A stretch of 64,000 nucleotides of DNA from assembly GCA_009193035.1 (NCBI GenBank), contig SWDT01000079.1, positions 62,001-126,000 of the forward strand. Reading direction: 5' to 3'. The position numbers and the translations under genes were made by a program. Origin of the DNA: Halicephalobus mephisto (Eukaryota > Nematoda > Chromadorea > Rhabditida > Panagrolaimidae). How positions within the stretch are numbered: position 1 is the first letter of the stretch; every line of letters begins with the position of its first letter. A model generated the notes under the pieces. It ran no database searches, was not told where the DNA came from, and saw nothing but the letters and a program-made list of their open reading frames with translations. This document shows positions 34,026-45,201 of this stretch, one piece after another.

Positions 34026-35644
34026 TTATCGTTTAGTTGGAATACGGACCACAGAAATAACGGTCTTTCCATTTGAAAACGTAAGCTTTCCACATCCATA
34101 AAATGCAATGAACTGTTGGCGAAAAGTTGTACTAAAAAGTCAAAAACTAATATTATTCCAATTCAGAACGTTCTTACCTGACTACGAACAGGATTATGAT
34201 TGATGGGTAAGTGTGCAATGCATAAATTATTGAAGCTATTGAATATAGTTTATTACTAATTTCTGGAGATTCCTCATATAAAACTCCAACGAGATAACAT
34301 AAGACATAGTAGAAAATTAGAAGAACAGATGAACTTATAGCTTGCCAAACAAGCCGTCTTTCTACTTTTTTAAAACTAGAATTTGCACTAATCTCTTTCA
34401 AAGAGTAACAAATCGCAACCAATATGGTGACTAAGGTGACAGTGAGGAGAGGTAAATTAACGATCATAACAAGAAGATAGTATTCAGTAACAGCCAATGC
34501 ACATTTAGATTTCCAAAAGTCAGCTAAACAAGGATCGAATAAGTACTTATATCCAATACCAAATGGGGCAACGATGAAAAGAGATATGATGATGTAAAAA
34601 GGATATCCTTCCCAGATCTGAAAAATTATCTTAAATAATTAGTTCACATGCAAGACGGTTTAAGAAAAATTCTAAATTTAGAATTATTTCAATTGTACGA
34701 ATACTACAGCGATTTCCATAACATTTTTAAAATTAAATTCTGATAATCACATTGTAAAGAGCAAACCTGGGCTACATTATAAAATTATTTTGGCCTGAAT
34801 TTTTAAAAACTTGCTAGGAGACAAAGTAACATAAGTGAAACTTTTGGCCTTTTGTAGCAATTTTCTAATTAATTCTTTAGAAATGAATTCAAGTGGATCT
34901 GGAGATTTCTGAATTGAAATTATGAGAAATGTAAAAACTTCTATCCATCTTTAAGGGTTATTAGGCGTATATAAAGTATCTATAAATGTTCAAGAGGTTA
35001 GAAGTTATAATTCAGTGGTCCATTGAAGCCAGATTATTTTGGATATGTTATAGACACTCTTTATTACCATTTTTGCTAATCAGTTATGAATAACATTCTA
35101 ATTGTTTTTCGATAGTACCTATTTAAATAATTTTTACTGGAGTTAATTCATTTTAACCATTATTGAAAAAATACCGAAAATTGTTTTTATTAAATGCCAT
35201 CCATATCATTTTCAGGGAAATACTTTCGAAATATTTATGAAAAAGTTTGATCCTCACCTTGTTGTGAATAATAGGAAACGCCAATGCTGTGCATCTATTC
35301 ATACTCATCAGAACTGACAACATCATTCCTACATGAAAATCTCCATATAATACAGTAAACGTTGAAATGGTACTATAAGGAGTAATATAGTTAGGGTCGA
35401 AAATTTCCATAATAACCATACTTCCACTCGCAAGAACATCGATAATGAATCCGAATACAATAATTTTGAAATAAGCCGAATTGAGATCGTTTTTCTTGGA
35501 AGTGAAGAACACATTAACGCAAAAGAATATGATTAACATTAACTCCACAACGCATCCAATAGTGAGGCCTATATAGGCCAACCACCAAAAAATATCTCTA
35601 TCTAACGCTAGCTCGTCTTCACCTTCATAATCTGTGGAGTTCAT
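34026..35644 (-). CDS. Serpentine chemoreceptor B of a tandem pair (310 aa)
   Basis: Exons on the minus strand are 35644-35258, 34617-34178 and 34131-34026, with the same phases as paralogue A (GTGAGG and GTAAGA donors, TTTCAG and TTTTAG acceptors), closing at TAA. Marks are NRCTALAFPIIHNK then IWEGYPFY, VERRLVWQAISSSV, YPSIIILFVV and STTFRQQFIAFYGC. It differs from A mainly in exon 1 (one extra residue, GMMLSVLMSMN) and in the C-terminal tail, which has no similarity after FYGC. The 5' flanks of A and B are also homologous for at least 300-400 bp upstream of the ATG. Both are probably expressed in sensory neurons, which is inference from the family. Confidence 0.85.
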
Positions 35645-37084
35645 GGAAAGTGCAATTTTTAATATAAGAGTTTAAAAATAATTGTCCACAGAATCGTAAC
35701 TGCACAAAATACTATTTGTTCAGTAACGTCTTTGTTACGCTAAAAATAGACTAGTTAATAACGACATTCGTTAAACAAAACTAAAATTCTTCGAGTCAGA
35801 GTAGTGAAACTTGATTTTTCACTGTAATCTGGAGTTTTTAAGTTAACATTTATATTTTCCATATGTAGGAATTACTAAAAAGAGCTAATACTTTTGCAAG
35901 AGCAGTCCTAATGTTGGAACTTAACATTAGTGTCAACATTATACCTTTTCGTCTTTTAGCTACAGTAGTTGACGCGAGAAGGATTTATTAGAAAGCTACA
36001 ACCAATGTTTACTTCATACGCAATTAATACAGAAAGAGGAAAGTAACTTACTTTCTAAGCAGCTGGAACTGTCCAACAAAGAACCGTCCTACCATTTAAC
36101 ACTCTCAGTCTCAGTTGTAACTTTGTTAACAGTTAATAGATCTTTGAATTCTGAGCTTAACCGTATATAACACTTCTGTAAATTATTTAATTGGATACAT
36201 GAAACACTGATTTGAAAATTGTTCGAAAATTAACTTCAAAAAATTAAAATAACTTAAACAACAAAGCATATGATAAGATCAGGCTATATTCTTTATGACA
36301 ATGAAATTCATACCTATGAACTAATAAGTGAAGCATTTATTTCCATATACTAGGGATTCAGATATGACAAATTTTGTATGTATCTCGGCGTTATCTATAT
36401 TAAACTTTTCTCATGATCGTTTCGAATAAGCAGTTTGGCCCATTCTGTATTGAAGAACGACATTGACCACATCATTTTATATATGAAATGCTTTGTTTTG
36501 ATTTCTAAATAAAAACTCAGATTCAAAAGTATTGGTGATAGCGAAATGCCAGCATCTAAAACAAAAACAGCGAAATTGTTTGGTATCTACAAATTTCTGC
36601 TCATCAATGTTGAGATTAGTGAGAAGTAAACCTAATTGCCAAGAATTAAATTTAAGAATGCAGAAATTCATATCGATATTTAATCGAAGGAATTTTCTAA
36701 AATCATGATGTTCATCAGGTCTTATTCCGTGTTTAATCGACTAAGTTAAATAACTCTTTTATAAAATTTTAAATTTCTTTCTTATGCATTTCGCTTAATT
36801 TCATAATAGCTAATTGATTTTGACAATTTTCGAAAGTCTTGTGATTCTCTTTATGACTTCAAACAAGAAGGAGATTTCCGGAATCTCTGAAGTTTCAATG
36901 ATCCTTTGATATGAATGATCTTATAATTTATTCAGAAAATTTGTTGATTTACTAGATAGAACACAAAACGCTGGAAAACTAAGAAAATCCACTTATTTCT
37001 GTGTTAAACAAAATATGCTAACATTTTCAGATATTTTGTTAAATTTTTCCCTTTAAAATGCTAATCAAAAATCTAATTACCTTT
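35645..37084. other. Non-coding spacer
   Basis: The first 400 bp are the homologous 5' flank shared with chemoreceptor A. Beyond about 36060 nothing coding is seen. Confidence 0.4.
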
Positions 37085-37336
37085 TATAACGTGTTTTTTT
37101 TTGGAAAATCGAGGGTCTAAGGGCAAATGACGAAATTTTTTATTTTTGGTTGAGATTTTACTCATAATTGCGGAATTTTGACACCCGTACTTCTGAAATG
37201 GTTTCTGAATATCGCTTCAGAAGCCCGGACCTCGATATTTCGTAATTATGTTTCCATACAATTATGAGTAAAATCTTAACAAAAAAACTTCCGTCATTTG
37301 CCCTTAGACCCTCGAGTTTTCCAGAAAACGCATTAT
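37085..37336. mobile_element. Palindromic (foldback) element, about 250 bp
   Basis: Two arms of about 75 bp are inverted. The left carries GAGGGTCTAAGGGCAAATGA and ATTTTACTCATAATTG. The right carries CAATTATGAGTAAAAT and TCATTTGCCCTTAGACCCTC. A central loop holds GCTTCAGAAGCCCGGACC. Flanking TA suggests a Tc1/mariner-type MITE. Confidence 0.75.
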
Positions 37337-37514
37337 ATGAAATCCAGTTTTAAAGTCCGATTGCCAATGGATTCCACCAATATCAAATGAATTGTTTGAA
37401 CCGCCAAAACTATTCGTTTTGGAACTCCTTTGATAAGTAGATGTTTGGAAATATTTCCTGCTCTCTCTAGTTCTTATCTAAAAAAGCGAGTTTTAGATAC
37501 CCTGAGGGCATGCC

Positions 37515-37633
37515 GGTAGCGGTCAAACCATTGTGAAGACACGCCATCCCGTTCGATCTGGCCAGTTAAACGCAATAGGGCTGGGTTAGTACTTGGATCG
37601 GAGACGTCCTGGGAATCCTCAGTGCTGCTATCC
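37515..37633 (+). rRNA. 5S ribosomal RNA gene, dispersed copy 3
   Basis: Nearly identical to the copy at 37792, with CACGCCATCCCG and TTAGTACTTGGATCGGAGAC. The 3' end is GCTATCC instead of GCTACC, one extra base in the terminal stem, so it may be impaired. The flank GATACCCTGAGGGCA precedes it and a T run follows. Confidence 0.8.
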
Positions 37634-37791
37634 TTTTTTGCTGACAACAACTTTAATTATTGCCTATTTATGCTTTAAGTAACAATAATATTCCTTTCAA
37701 GACTCTTTAGAACAATGCATAGTGAATAATTTTTTCATTCACTCCAGTAAATCTTCTGGGGATGAAAATTTTGATACCCTGAGGGCACATC

Positions 37792-37909
37792 GGTAGCGGT
37801 CAAACCATTGTGAACACACGCCATCCCGTTCGATCTGGCCAGTTAAACGCGATAGGGCTGGGTTAGTACTTGGATCGGAGACGTCCTGGGAATCCCCAGT
37901 GCTGCTACC
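37792..37909 (+). rRNA. 5S ribosomal RNA gene, dispersed copy 4
   Basis: Full-length 118 nt, terminal stem GGTAGC against GCTACC intact, internal control blocks present, T-run terminator from 37910. It starts 277 bp after copy 3, and both share the upstream flank and TTTTTTGCTG downstream, so the two arose by tandem duplication. Confidence 0.88.
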
Positions 37910-37929
37910 TTTTTTTGCTGTTAGATAAT

Positions 37930-38935
37930 ATCTGGAAAGGCAAATATTTAAAGTTCTTATCAATATTGCTCGAAGTTTTATAAAACCTGTTCTTATACTT
38001 GCTGAAAATAGCAGCAAAAATTGCTATCGTAATGCATACCAGGATAATGACCGTTAATTGAGAGAATTTTTTAAATGAACTATATTTCTGAATTTTATGG
38101 AATATTTAGTCAGGATATGCTGTTTTTTGCAGAACAGTTAAATTGTGTACAGCAACGAGAAGTGGTTTTTAATATATAGTTTTAAATTCTGATGTGTTTA
38201 GTTTTCTTTTTCGAAAAACTACGAATCATTGAAACAACTTTAGTTTTTTTACACAAAGATTTGATACAATATTTTGACTAACTTCAGATTTGAACGAAAA
38301 GAATCTAGAACGAAGAAGTCAAATTTATATCTACCATATCTAGAGTACAAAATCAGATGATGATCTTCAAAATTCAGGATCGTAAAGAATAACTTCCGAT
38401 TCTGACGTCCAAGTTCGATTGTCTTATTACAAATGTTTTTTGTCCAGTTCTAAGGATACTCTTTATATTAAAACTGCATATAACAGTGCAAAGTTACAGC
38501 AATGATTGTTGAAAAACTTCATGTCAGATCAAACTGGAATCTTATAAAAAAATTGTAATTGGACTGGACCGAAACTCTTCAGAAATTGAGTTGACTACCG
38601 ACAACATCAAATACACTCGCAAGCAAGAAATTTGCCATTGTTCTGATTAAGGCAGAAGATAATCTTTTTTTGGAAAGGTAAAAAATGTCCACTTGTTTTT
38701 TTATAATGTTCTAAACTTTTGTAAAAGTTTAATACTCAGATTTAGGATTCCAACAAGAGAAATCACTCGTCAGTTATTCGTTAATGACGGTAACAGTGGT
38801 AGGTTTTAAAAGTGTTTATGGTTTTTCGCCATTTATCGTTTCTTAAATATCGAATACTCTTATCTTCGTGATTATCGTTAAAAATCAAGATTCAATAACT
38901 AGTTTTAGACGCCAAGCAAATTACAGGCACGGGAC
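37930..38935. other. Non-coding spacer upstream of the monooxygenase
   Basis: Nothing coding is seen. A 5'-UTR exon of the monooxygenase probably ends at 38949 before GTAAGT, with the intron closing at TTCAG (38991). Confidence 0.4.
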
Positions 38936-39035
38936 AGAAATTAAAAACAGTAAGTGATGCTGGGACGGACTAGAAAAAGTGTTGTCTTCAGGTATAAAAG
39001 TACCTAGATTCTTATCTTTAATCATTTGCCCAAAT

Positions 39036-40717
39036 ATGACTGTTCAAAATCATTTCGAAAATAACGACTCTAATATTCTCGAATATGACATTCTTATTAT
39101 CGGAGCTGGATTCAGTGGCTGTTATCTCCTCTATAACCTCCGGAAGAAGGGCTACAAAGTGAAAATCTTTGAAGCTTCTCAAGGGCTAGGAGGAACTTGG
39201 AGATGGAACCAATACCCTGGAGCTAGAGTCGATTCCTCCGTTCCTATATATGAACTCTCTATTCCAGAAGTCTGGAAGACCTGGACATGGACAGAGAAAT
39301 ATCCCAATTGGAAAGAACTTCAGGCTTATTTCGAGCATGTAGATAAAGTCTGCGAGATCTCAAAAGATACCGACTTCAACACGAGGGTTGTGGATGCTCA
39401 GTTTGATGTCAACGAAGGGAAATGGAAAGTGACTACAAAGGACGGCAAAATTTGCAAGTGTAAATATCTTCTGGCTTGTGTCGGATTCGCAGCAAAAACT
39501 TACACCCCAAATTGGAAAGGACTAGAGAAGTTCAAAGGGACCATTTGTCACTCCTCTCTATGGCCGAAAGAAGACTATGACGTCACTGGGAAGAAATGTG
39601 CTGTCATCGGGACCGGATCTACTGGAGTTCAGGTACTTTGAATTAAAAGAATGATTTTTTGAATTAAAAATTCCAGATAACTCAAGAATGGGCAAAGAGA
39701 GCCAAATCCCTCATTGTCTTCCAGAGAACCCCCAACCTCGCCCTTCCAATGAATCAAGAAAAATGGACTCGAGAAGAACAAGAAAAAAGAAAAGGCTGGT
39801 ACCCAAAAATCTTCTATGATAGAGAAGTTGGGGCTGGAGGCTCGGACTTACCTATTGTAGATCGAAATCTCTTCGATGATCCCCCAGAGCTCGTTGAAGC
39901 TGTTCTAGAGCACGCGTGGAATAACGCATTCCACTTTTGGGTTTCTACTTACAAGGATTCTCTTATGAATATCAAAGCTAATAGAGTTGTCTATGACTTC
40001 TGGGCTAAGAAAACAAGAGCCAGAATCCAGGATCCAAGGAAAAGAGATATCTTAGCCCCTTTAGAACCTCCACATCCCTTCGGAACGAAACGCCCATCAT
40101 TAGAAACGGATTATTACGAGATGTTCAATAAACCCGATGTCGACGTGGTTTCCATCAAGAACAATCCGATTGTGGAGATCAAGGAGAACGGAATTGTCCT
40201 TCAAGATGGAAGTTTCTACGAAGTTGAAATGATCGCCATCGCCACAGGGTTTGACGCAGTTACTGGATCTATGATCGCTGCTGGATTCAAAGACGTCAAC
40301 GGAACTCCACTAGGAGACTTGTGGAAAGATGGAGCCAAGACTTACTATGGAATCAGCATCCACGGCTTCCCTAACATGTTCTTCACCTATGGACCCCAAG
40401 CTCCAACGGCTTTTTCAAATGGTCCTACTTGTATCGAAATCCAATCCAGATTCATCATGAATACGATCGACAAAATGGAAAAAGAGAAAATCAAGTACAT
40501 CGATCCGACTCCAGAAGCTCAGGATAAATACACTGAGGAAATCCATGAGTTCGCTAATCATACTTTGTTTCCATTGACAGACTCATGGTACATGGGAACC
40601 AATATCCCAGGGAAAAAGAAGGAAATGCTGAATTATCTCGGTGGAGTGCCTCGTTACAAAGCCGAGCTTAAGGAAGTTTTCGACCAAGGTCTTGTTGGAT
40701 TCAAGTTAGTAAAGTAG
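39036..40717 (+). CDS. Baeyer-Villiger monooxygenase-like flavoprotein (545 aa)
   Basis: A type I FAD/NADPH-dependent monooxygenase that by family inserts oxygen next to a ketone to give an ester or lactone; the substrate is unknown. Exons 39036-39632 and 39677-40717 join in phase 0 across a 44-nt intron (GTACTT, TTCCAG). The FAD-binding motif is IIGAGFSG (residues 21-28), followed by GLGGTWRWNQYPGARVD, typical of the family. The BVMO fingerprint F-x-G-x3-H-x3-W-P is F166-P177 (FKGTICHSSLWP). The NADPH motif VIGTGSTG is at 190-197. IAIATGFDAVTG and the C-terminal block DSWYMGTNIPGKK are also family-typical. The start is the ATG at 39036, which gives the usual length of about 540. Codon use is more G/C-rich than in the neighbours. 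Such enzymes are common in bacteria and fungi and rare in animals. Confidence 0.9.
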
Positions 40718-40950
40718 AAGAAATCTGCATTAATCGATGCAGTGTTATGTAAACACATGATTTGTAATATTTGAAGCTCTGGTTCACATTTATTTTTGCT
40801 TCTGAATATAAAGTAGCAATTGCTATTTAGGAGTCCAACATCTCGGAAAATTCATAAAATGTCTTAGCACGTTCAGCGCTAAAGACAAGGTTCCATATAA
40901 TCATCACAATAGTTAACCACTTTTCAAATTACTAATTTTATTATTTACTC
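40718..40950. other. Spacer between the monooxygenase and U2
   Basis: 3' UTR of the monooxygenase, then the region downstream of the U2 gene, which is transcribed toward it. No other feature is seen. Confidence 0.4.
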
Positions 40951-41146
40951 TCCCCCTGAGGGGATAGGCCGTTCCCGGTGGTAGGTGCAATACCGGGTCG
41001 ACCCGCGGTAGGAGAGGAGCAAGCTCCTTCAACCCACCAGGTCCCAAAAATTGATAATAGGTATGTCACAATTGTGACAACGAACCTATTATGGTTCGTA
41101 GAACAGATACTACACTTTGATCTTAGCCAATAGGCCGAGAAGCGAT
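40951..41146 (-). ncRNA. U2 spliceosomal snRNA gene
   Basis: Read on the minus strand from 41146 the sequence starts ATCGCTTCTCGGCCTATTGG and continues CTAAGATCAAAGTGTAGTAT, the conserved U2 5' end with the branch-site-pairing GTAGTA. An Sm site, ATCAATTTTTGGG, lies in the expected place about 100 nt in. Two terminal stem-loops follow (GGAGCTTGCTCC and the CACCGGGAACGG region), ending near ATCCCCTCAGGGGGA. The length of about 196 nt and the order of elements fit nematode U2. The 3' end is set by the last hairpin and may be off by a few bases. The gene lies tail to tail with the monooxygenase. Confidence 0.93.
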
Positions 41147-41816
41147 ACCGACTCTGCTTCCCTCCGATATCTATGTCTAGCCAATTGTCCCAGTAAAGGA
41201 GAAAGTTCCTACTAATGCAGAGAGCGAAAGAAAAATTTCTCTTCCATATAACAAGAACAACGAACCGGGTCATTCGCACTGACCCTTGATTTCGAAAAGA
41301 ACTGAAGAAGTGATTTGAAGATTTGCTTGGCGTGTCTGTTCTTTTGCTCTCCAGCCATAACAATATAGTTGTTTCTTTTTTATATTATCAATGATATTTT
41401 AGAGTTTTCCAAAATTCTATTTATCATATTGATTCTTTTACTCGTCAATTGTGCCATCTAGAGACAGGGATACTGTAAATTACTACAAAGTTAGCTGATT
41501 TAGTTTTAGATTCTATATAGCACCGAACATTGCAATTCATTTTTACAGTTCCCAGTGTTATCATAATCATTATTAATGCGTTAAGTGAAGATCAATAGTT
41601 ATATCGGCTACATAACAAAAGAAAATCATTATATTATCTGGAAGAATCAGCACAGGGATTCAATAAAACTCAAAATAGAGTAAATAATGAAGTATTCAAC
41701 TCCAATTTAGTTTAAAATTCAATCGGAAAATGTTTTCGGTAGGTTCTCAAAAGAGGAAAAAACATGCAAATTAATCTTGCTCGGTTTTTCCAACGTTTAT
41801 AAATATGAACCCACAG

Positions 41817-41900
41817 CATCTGTTTGATCCAGCCAAATGCGGTAAGGCTCGGTTAGCACTGGAGTCACAGACGTCCTGGAAATCCTCAGTGCTGCATTCT
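41817..41900 (+). pseudogene. 5S rRNA pseudogene, fragment
   Basis: A partial, diverged 5S sequence: TTTGATCCAGCCAAATGCGG, GGCTCGGTTAGCACTGGAGTC and ACGTCCTGGAAATCCTCAGT. The first 35 nt are missing and the box sequences are mutated. Confidence 0.7.
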
Positions 41901-43440
41901 ATTTTTGGCTTTTTGGAAATTATTCTCTACCGAATTTCATTTCTATGGGAAATCAGTCTGGAAGTGAAAGGTCAATAGTGCCCAATTCATTTGTTTACAT
42001 TTTTATAAAGGTAATTGAATGCATTAGTCACTTTATAGAGCTTGTTTAAAATATTGTATTTTTACAAATAACATATGCAATATTAAACTCCTATCGTGAA
42101 ATCGAGAAGAAGCTATTCCACAACTCATAGGTAATAGAATTGTCATATTTTTTCAAAATAAGCATAAACACCTTTTTTAATTTGTATGTTTTTAAAGTTG
42201 ATATGGGAACTTTAATTAATTAAACATATTAAGAGATAAAAATTGTTTTTCCTTTTCTAAGTTTTTGTTTTATGAAAAACTGCAAAATAACTGCTTTTAC
42301 TAACATAGAAGATGGATATTTTGAGTTACATTAAGTAATCCTTGTAGTATTGACCCACCTGATCTCAACATTTTGCCTGAGGGAGTTATGAATCACTACA
42401 TCTTTCCTAGCAACTATTTTTGGTGTATTTTAAATAAACAATATGATAGAAATGAGCATTTATAACTTTATCGATTTCTTATTGCTAATCTTCAAAGTGA
42501 TTTTTAGAATATTTTACGGAGTTTCTAAAAACAACCACTTTGTCTAAAGGTAGATAGTAAAATAATTAAGTTCATATATAAAAACTGAAATTTGTATTTT
42601 CTACAACATATTACTTTTTACTATAAAATTTAGTTATAATATAAAAATAAATAAATTTGACATTGAACAATTTCTATATTGTAGAAGTTGAGTTTGTGTA
42701 AAAAATAAAATATTTGGTGTAATCGAAAGGAAAAGCTCTTTTATAGTGCAACCCATACTACCTTTCACTGTATTTAATTGCCTAACTTTAATTATGACAA
42801 TAAACAAATTTTAAATTCTATATTATTTGAAACAATCTGGAACAGATTTATAAAAAGTAATAAATTAAGTATCATGAGAAATGAAACGTTATTGCTTTTT
42901 TTATTATATTTTACTTTATACTATAAAGTTTAATTACTCCAGTGTATGGGTAGTAATGAACAGAGGTTAAAGGTCTATGAGTGGCCTATAAGCGTAAGAG
43001 GTGAGTTTATGTAAAAGTTAAAATATCTAGAACCATAAAAGGTGAAATACTATCACATGCTATATGACATATTACTTTATACCTGTGTTTATTCATTTAA
43101 GCTTAAATTTGAAGATGAATTGAGCTGTAATTTGAAACAGTGCCTGCAATGGTAGAAATTGAAATCACTAGCATGGGCGTTTAAATTTATGGACAGCGGA
43201 ATTTTATTTATAGTCATCAAAGATTAATTTTTAAGAATTTAATCATTCGATTTTAACTGTACAAATAAACAGATTGCACGTAAAAATATTCTTTAAACAG
43301 ATATCCACTGATTTTCGTTTTTGGGAAATAAAAAATTGAATTTTAATTAAGCTTCCGGTATTAATTCCAATACAACCACGGATTCCAGTGATTACGCAGC
43401 TGGATTTGTAGATGTCAAGGTAAATTTATTAATCTTCGAC
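41901..43440. other. AT-rich non-coding spacer
   Basis: No gene, tRNA or clear repeat is seen. Several blocks of T/A runs occur. It leads into the promoter of the Cys-rich secreted protein. Confidence 0.4.
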
Positions 43441-43448
43441 CTGACTGT

Positions 43449-43458
43449 TTATATAAAG
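43449..43458 (+). promoter_or_regulatory. TATA box of the Cys-rich protein gene
   Basis: TTATATAAAG lies 40 bp upstream of the start codon at 43498. Confidence 0.5.
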
Positions 43459-43497
43459 AAGCAGTTCTGAAGTCGAAATAAACTCCGAACTCTAAAA

Positions 43498-44781
43498 ATG
43501 ATCAAAATTCTCATCTTTTCCTTTTTCTGCTTTTTTGTAAAAAGTCAGGAGAACATCGCAGAATCCTGCTTGGAAGAATCTTGTCCTCAGGGTTATTCAT
43601 GCGTCAATGATCTTTGTGTTCTCGAAGAAATATCGCCTACATACTTTCCCTATACTTATGGTACTTCTGAAACAGGATTAACATATGGCCCTGGAATGCC
43701 TTGTTTTGGAGGGGAATGTCCTAATGGATATTATTGTGGTTGGGATGATATATGCTATCCTAATTATGACTCTACAACTCCTTATGGATATGGTACTACT
43801 TCGGATTATGTCACAGGATACCCAGGTATGCCATGTATTGACGGAGACTGTCCCCCTGGATACTACTGTAATTGGAATGGACTGTGCTACCCCACAGGAA
43901 ATAAGAATAAAATCCCTTCTGTTGAAGCATCAACAGGTTGCACGGATGGACAATGCCCATCAGGATACTACTGCAAGAATAACCGCTGTTTGTCAATTGA
44001 TGCTTCCAAGACTCCGTCTGAGTCTTCTGTCATCAAAACTAGACTCCGTAGATCTGCTTGCATCTCCAATTCCCAATGCCCTTCTGGGTATCAGTGTATT
44101 GAAAATTACTGTAATCTCATTGCAGAAGAATCGCCTACATACTATACCTATGGTTTTAGTACTTCTGATATAGGATCAACATATGGCCCTGGAATGCCTT
44201 GTTTTGGAGGGGAATGTCCTAATGGATATTATTGTGGTTGGGATGATATATGCTATCCTAATTATGACTCTACAACTCCTTATGGATACGGTACTACTTC
44301 GGATTATGTCACAGGATACCCAGGTATGCCATGTATTGACGGAGACTGTCCCCCTGGATACTACTGTAATTGGAATGGACTGTGCTACCCCACAGGAAAT
44401 AAGAACAAAATCCCTTCTGTTGAATCATCAACAGGTTGTACGGATGGACAATGCCCATCAGGATACTACTGCAAGAATAACCGCTGTTTGTCAATTGATG
44501 CTTCCAAGACTCCGTCTGAGTCTTCTGTCATCAAAACTAGATTCCGCAGATCTGCTTGCATCTCCAATTCCCAATGCCCTTCTGGATTCGCTTGCATTCA
44601 AAGCCAATGCAAATCTCTCCAAGATTCTTCAGTTCCTTGTATTAATGGATTCTGTCCTTCTGGTAACATTTGCATCCATGACCAGTGCCTTCCCCCCTCC
44701 GCTTTAGAACCTTGCATTGACAATAGCTCTTGCCCTTCCGGATTTGGTTGTTTCTCCGGCAACTGCTATCCCACTAATTAA
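43498..44781 (+). CDS. Secreted protein of eleven 4-Cys modules with furin-like sites (427 aa)
   Basis: A signal peptide (first 17 residues, IFSFFCFFVKSQ) is followed by eleven modules of the form C-x4-5-CPxG-x2-C-x4-6-C, such as CLEESCPQGYSCVNDLC and CIDGDCPPGYYCNWNGLC. The linkers are Tyr/Thr/Ser-rich. Modules 2-5 are repeated as 6-9 by an internal duplication of 498 bp (units start at 43633 and 44131). Over about 408 bp (43680-44088 against 44178-44586) I count about six base differences, so the event is very recent or conversion keeps the copies alike. Each unit contains an R-x-R-R site before SAC (R182-R185 and R348-R351), which proprotein convertases could cut. The whole gene is a single exon. 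The modules resemble nematode EB/WAP-like Cys-rich repeats; the function is unknown and no homologue is named. Confidence 0.85.
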   Translation: MIKILIFSFFCFFVKSQENIAESCLEESCPQGYSCVNDLCVLEEISPTYFPYTYGTSETGLTYGPGMPCFGGECPNGYYCGWDDICYPNYDSTTPYGYGTTSDYVTGYPGMPCIDGDCPPGYYCNWNGLCYPTGNKNKIPSVEASTGCTDGQCPSGYYCKNNRCLSIDASKTPSESSVIKTRLRRSACISNSQCPSGYQCIENYCNLIAEESPTYYTYGFSTSDIGSTYGPGMPCFGGECPNGYYCGWDDICYPNYDSTTPYGYGTTSDYVTGYPGMPCIDGDCPPGYYCNWNGLCYPTGNKNKIPSVESSTGCTDGQCPSGYYCKNNRCLSIDASKTPSESSVIKTRFRRSACISNSQCPSGFACIQSQCKSLQDSSVPCINGFCPSGNICIHDQCLPPSALEPCIDNSSCPSGFGCFSGNCYPTN

Positions 44782-45201
44782 AAGGTGGAACTCAAACACA
44801 GATTATTATGACGAGCGATATAAGGAAGTAATTTTTCCATTCGAGAGTCAATAACTTTCATTCTTCTATATTTTTAATTTGAAAGCAAATCGCATTGTTT
44901 TCAGTATTTTTCATACAAAGTCAAATCTAGGTATGCCGAGGAATTTCTAAAGTTTCAAAAATATAGAAACGAATTAAAAGTAACGTCATTTTAATTAAAA
45001 GCTTAGTATTAAAAAAATTACAAAGAAATTCCTTAAGTTAATCTCGAATGGAAAGTTTTTTCCTTTTTATTACTCAAGAAGAACTCGACATCGAGGTTTT
45101 TCTTTAATTAAAATTTTTTCAATAAAAAATCAAGCCCAAATTATTCATACAAAATAAATTCATATTTGTCCGAATTGAAAAAGTTAATTTAAGAGAATTT
45201 C
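44782..45201. other. Short convergent spacer
   Basis: AT-rich, no feature; holds the 3' UTRs of the Cys-rich gene and of odr-3, which converge here. Confidence 0.4.

Noticed and set aside
40941..41363. 140-codon minus-strand frame
   Set aside because: It overlaps the U2 snRNA gene and its upstream region and has no protein features.
43685..44707. Long second-frame readings of 162 and 174 codons in the Cys-rich gene
   Set aside because: Shadows of the repeated coding sequence; the first frame has the signal peptide and Cys modules.
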